A stretch of 64,000 nt of DNA from Actinocorallia sp. API 0066 (GTDB taxonomy: Bacteria > Actinomycetota > Actinomycetes > Streptosporangiales > Streptosporangiaceae). Within the stretch, counting starts at the first letter, position 1, and every line of letters starts with the position of its first letter. The notes beneath the pieces were generated by a model. The model ran no database searches. It saw only the letters and a list, made by a program, of their open reading frames with translations, and was not told the origin of the DNA. The stretch lies in assembly GCF_020991275.1 (NCBI RefSeq), contig NZ_JAJLQY010000004.1, positions 310,001 to 374,000 on the forward strand, read 5' to 3'. The translations under genes were made by a program, and so were the position numbers. Positions 62,527-64,000 of the stretch are shown here, one piece after another.

Positions 62527-62995
62527 TGCCCGTCTCCTCCCGTGCGACGTGCGTTGCGATGGCGGCCGAGGCCCCCCGGCCCTCATCTTCGGATGTTCCC
62601 CGTCCGGCGGAGGAAAATTGCCGTCGGGGGCCGGTATGGCCGAAACGGCAGTCTTTCGTGTCGGGTGGCGTGCCGATCCGGACGGGGGCTGCGATTCCGC
62701 CAAGAGCCCCTCCTCCCTGGCGTTCCGGTCTTTCGTCACAAGTGGGACGCCTGGCCTCGCCCTTCGGAGTACGTGACGGGTATCACAGCCGCCCGGACGG
62801 CCCCGGTGAGGCGGCGCGCAGGCACGGCGGGACGGGCGGGATGCGTGGGGCATCGGCGCGGAGCGGTTAAGCTGGCTGTGCCGGTGTGGCCAGTGTCCCC
62901 GGGCCGCATCTAACGCCTTCACGGAATACCGTTCGGCTGGAGCCGTGTTGTGCCATCCGCCGAGAGGCGACCACCACACCGGCCTTAGGCATGAC
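62527..62995. other. Gene-free interval
   Basis: This 469-base interval shows no supported gene or RNA. It includes the promoter region of the anti-sigma-type gene (right to left) and ends at the terminator for the DUF3040 gene. Confidence 0.5.
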
Positions 62996-63028
62996 GAGGG
63001 CCCCGGCGCACAGCGCGCCGGGGCCCTC
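62996..63028 (-). terminator. Strong hairpin after DUF3040 gene
   Basis: A perfect 14-bp stem, GAGGGCCCCGGCGC with GCGCCGGGGCCCTC, and a 5-base loop starts 8 bases beyond the stop of the minus-strand DUF3040 gene. The strongest terminator-like structure in the window. Confidence 0.85.
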
Positions 63029-63036
63029 GCACTCCT

Positions 63037-63240
63037 TCAGGAGAAGAACACCGCTATCGCCGTGCCGACCGCGGACACCAGGCCCAGCAGCCCGATCACC
63101 ACGGCGGTGACGATCCGCTGCGCCCGGCTCCTGCGCGCCCGGCCGAACCGCTCCAGCCTGGCCGCGAGCGCGGGGTCGTCGCGGCTCAGCCGCGAGGCGA
63201 TCTCGGTCAGGATCCGCTCCTCGTCCATTGAGAGAGCCAT
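63037..63240 (-). CDS. DUF3040 membrane protein
   Basis: A 67-residue protein starting MALSMDEERILTEIASRLSRDDPALAARLERFG, the DUF3040 N-terminus, followed by a basic stretch and one membrane helix (TAVVIGLLGLVSAVGTAIAVF). Usual members are slightly longer with two helices. Function unknown; common in actinobacteria. A GGAGGTGCGCC ribosome site precedes the ATG. Confidence 0.85.
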   Translation of the reverse strand: MALSMDEERILTEIASRLSRDDPALAARLERFGRARRSRAQRIVTAVVIGLLGLVSAVGTAIAVFFS

Positions 63241-63315
63241 GGCGCACCTCCGGGGGTCACATTGCGGTCTTCCTCCCCCGCCGCGCGCCGTTCTACTCGC
63301 CGGACGTGACGCGGA

Positions 63316-64000
63316 TCACGGCGTGTGGACGACCCCCGCGCCGGGCGCGCTCTCGTGCTGGTTCCTGTCCAGGGCCGTCACCCGGTAGGTGTAGGTCTGG
63401 CCGGTTGCGGCGGTGGTGTCGTTGTAGGCGGTGCCCCTGAGCGTCCCGATGAGGTCGGCGGGCTTGACGGGCCCGCACTTCGCGCCCTTGCCGGCGCTGC
63501 GGTAGACGGCGTAGGACGTACCGTCGCCCTTCCAGGTGACCTTGATGTCGCCGGATGTGCCGGTGACCTTGACGTCGGTGGGGGCGGCCGGAGCCTGCCC
63601 GGTCTTCCATGGCGGGATGAGGGCGGGCCGCTGGTAGTGCTCGCGCAGCAGGACGGTGAGGAACCCGCCCTTGTTGCGGGCGACGTCGGCGGAGCTGAAG
63701 TAGACGTCCCCGCGCACCTCGGGGTACTTGCGGTTCAGGGTGAGGTGGCGGCTTATCTCGTCGGGCTTCTTCCAGACGGAGTCCGCGCCGATCCGGTAGG
63801 CGCCCTGGCCGATGAACAGTCTTACGTCGGTGCCGCGCACGAGGTTGGACCACCAGGGGACGAGGACGCGGTAGTCGGCGCGCGGGTCGCCGATCGGCCA
63901 GTAGAGCTGCGGGAGCACGTAGTCGAGCCAGCCCTGGCGCACCCACTTGCGGGCGTCGCCGTAGATCGAGGCGTAGGCGTCGAGGCCGTTGGTGTCGGAT
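63316..64000 (-). CDS. GHL10-type glycoside hydrolase with FnIII domain (5' partial)
   Basis: The C-terminal 228 residues of a larger protein whose start lies beyond the right edge. YGDARKWVRQGWLDYVLPQLYWPIGD is the end of a YngK/GHL10 (glycosyl-hydrolase-like 10) barrel (landmarks VLPQLYW and VPWWSNL), and the last 90 residues (APAAPTDVKVTGTSGDIKVT to YRVTALDRNQHES) form a fibronectin type III module. Probably exported and acting on a cell-wall or environmental glycan; the signal sequence is outside the window. Confidence 0.82.
   Translation of the reverse strand, partial: SDTNGLDAYASIYGDARKWVRQGWLDYVLPQLYWPIGDPRADYRVLVPWWSNLVRGTDVRLFIGQGAYRIGADSVWKKPDEISRHLTLNRKYPEVRGDVYFSSADVARNKGGFLTVLLREHYQRPALIPPWKTGQAPAAPTDVKVTGTSGDIKVTWKGDGTSYAVYRSAGKGAKCGPVKPADLIGTLRGTAYNDTTAATGQTYTYRVTALDRNQHESAPGAGVVHTP

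Noticed and set aside
62867-63247. Longer minus-strand frame overlapping the DUF3040 gene
   Set aside because: The 67-codon DUF3040 frame has the family sequence, a ribosome site and a terminator at its end; the longer frame is its shadow.

Overview
The window is chromosomal DNA of a high-GC actinomycete. GC is very high, GTG and TTG starts are common, genes are packed with ATGA/GTGA stop-start overlaps, two mycothiol-type enzymes are present, and the iron boxes are of the IdeR/DmdR1 kind. The gene mix suggests Streptosporangiales/Thermomonosporaceae (Actinomadura-like); that placement is an inference, not something measured. Both window edges cut genes.

Layout. (1) 1-8790: a co-directional, translationally coupled leucine/isovalerate and acyl-CoA catabolism operon (methylcrotonyl-CoA carboxylase alpha, HMG-CoA lyase, acyl-CoA dehydrogenase, enoyl-CoA hydratase, acetoacetyl-CoA synthetase, a double acyl-CoA dehydrogenase and a crotonase lacking both usual glutamates). 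(2) 8977-17531: ammonium transporter, type III glutamine synthetase/gamma-glutamylmethylamide synthetase-like enzyme, three proteins that together equal a split glutamate synthase large subunit, a sarcosine-oxidase-like flavoenzyme, mycothiol-dependent formaldehyde dehydrogenase and its metallo-hydrolase partner. This reads as a methylamine (N-methylglutamate-type) route with formaldehyde disposal. (3) 17555-25721: small metabolic and regulatory genes, including a TetR-quinone oxidoreductase pair with two visible operators, an Eis-like acetyltransferase, a nitroreductase, a thioesterase, a NUDIX protein, a DUF1275 membrane protein and an SDR-TetR pair.

(4) 25722-31302 is an accessory patch: a TPR protein coupled to a SLOG-like protein, an N-terminally truncated family B DNA polymerase, a zinc-ribbon protein and a membrane-anchored protein. 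(5) 31605-35064 is the most interesting block: a Crp-type regulator with an intact cyclic-nucleotide pocket, a class III nucleotide-cyclase-like protein that keeps its metal and transition-state residues but not the usual base-selecting ones, and a large protein with a degenerate P-loop. The tail of the cyclase-like protein and the head of the P-loop protein carry the same short Gly/Asn/Trp/Gln motif, as expected of paired homotypic (amyloid-like) signalling motifs. (6) 35162-42697: a nucleoside-type BMP/ABC importer with an amidohydrolase, an ornithine cyclodeaminase-family enzyme and a divergent GntR regulator; two near-identical 18-bp palindromes mark its probable regulon. (7) 42775-49669: DUF4232 lipoprotein, iron-regulated orphan isochorismate synthase, orphan second SecY, mycothiol-dependent isomerase-family protein, AI-2E transporter and a hypothetical protein.

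(8) 49696-58643: a membrane-anchored STAND-type NTPase, then a decayed polymorphic-toxin locus with immunity-like remnants, an IS5 transposase fragment, an intact immunity-like gene and a 5'-truncated, frameshifted Rhs/YD-repeat gene with a pretoxin HINT domain and a toxin tip out of frame by one A. (9) 58644-64000: a large low-complexity protein with a degenerate AAA module, an anti-sigma-type ATPase, a DUF3040 protein and the C-terminal part of a GHL10-type glycoside hydrolase. No rRNA, tRNA or CRISPR array was seen.
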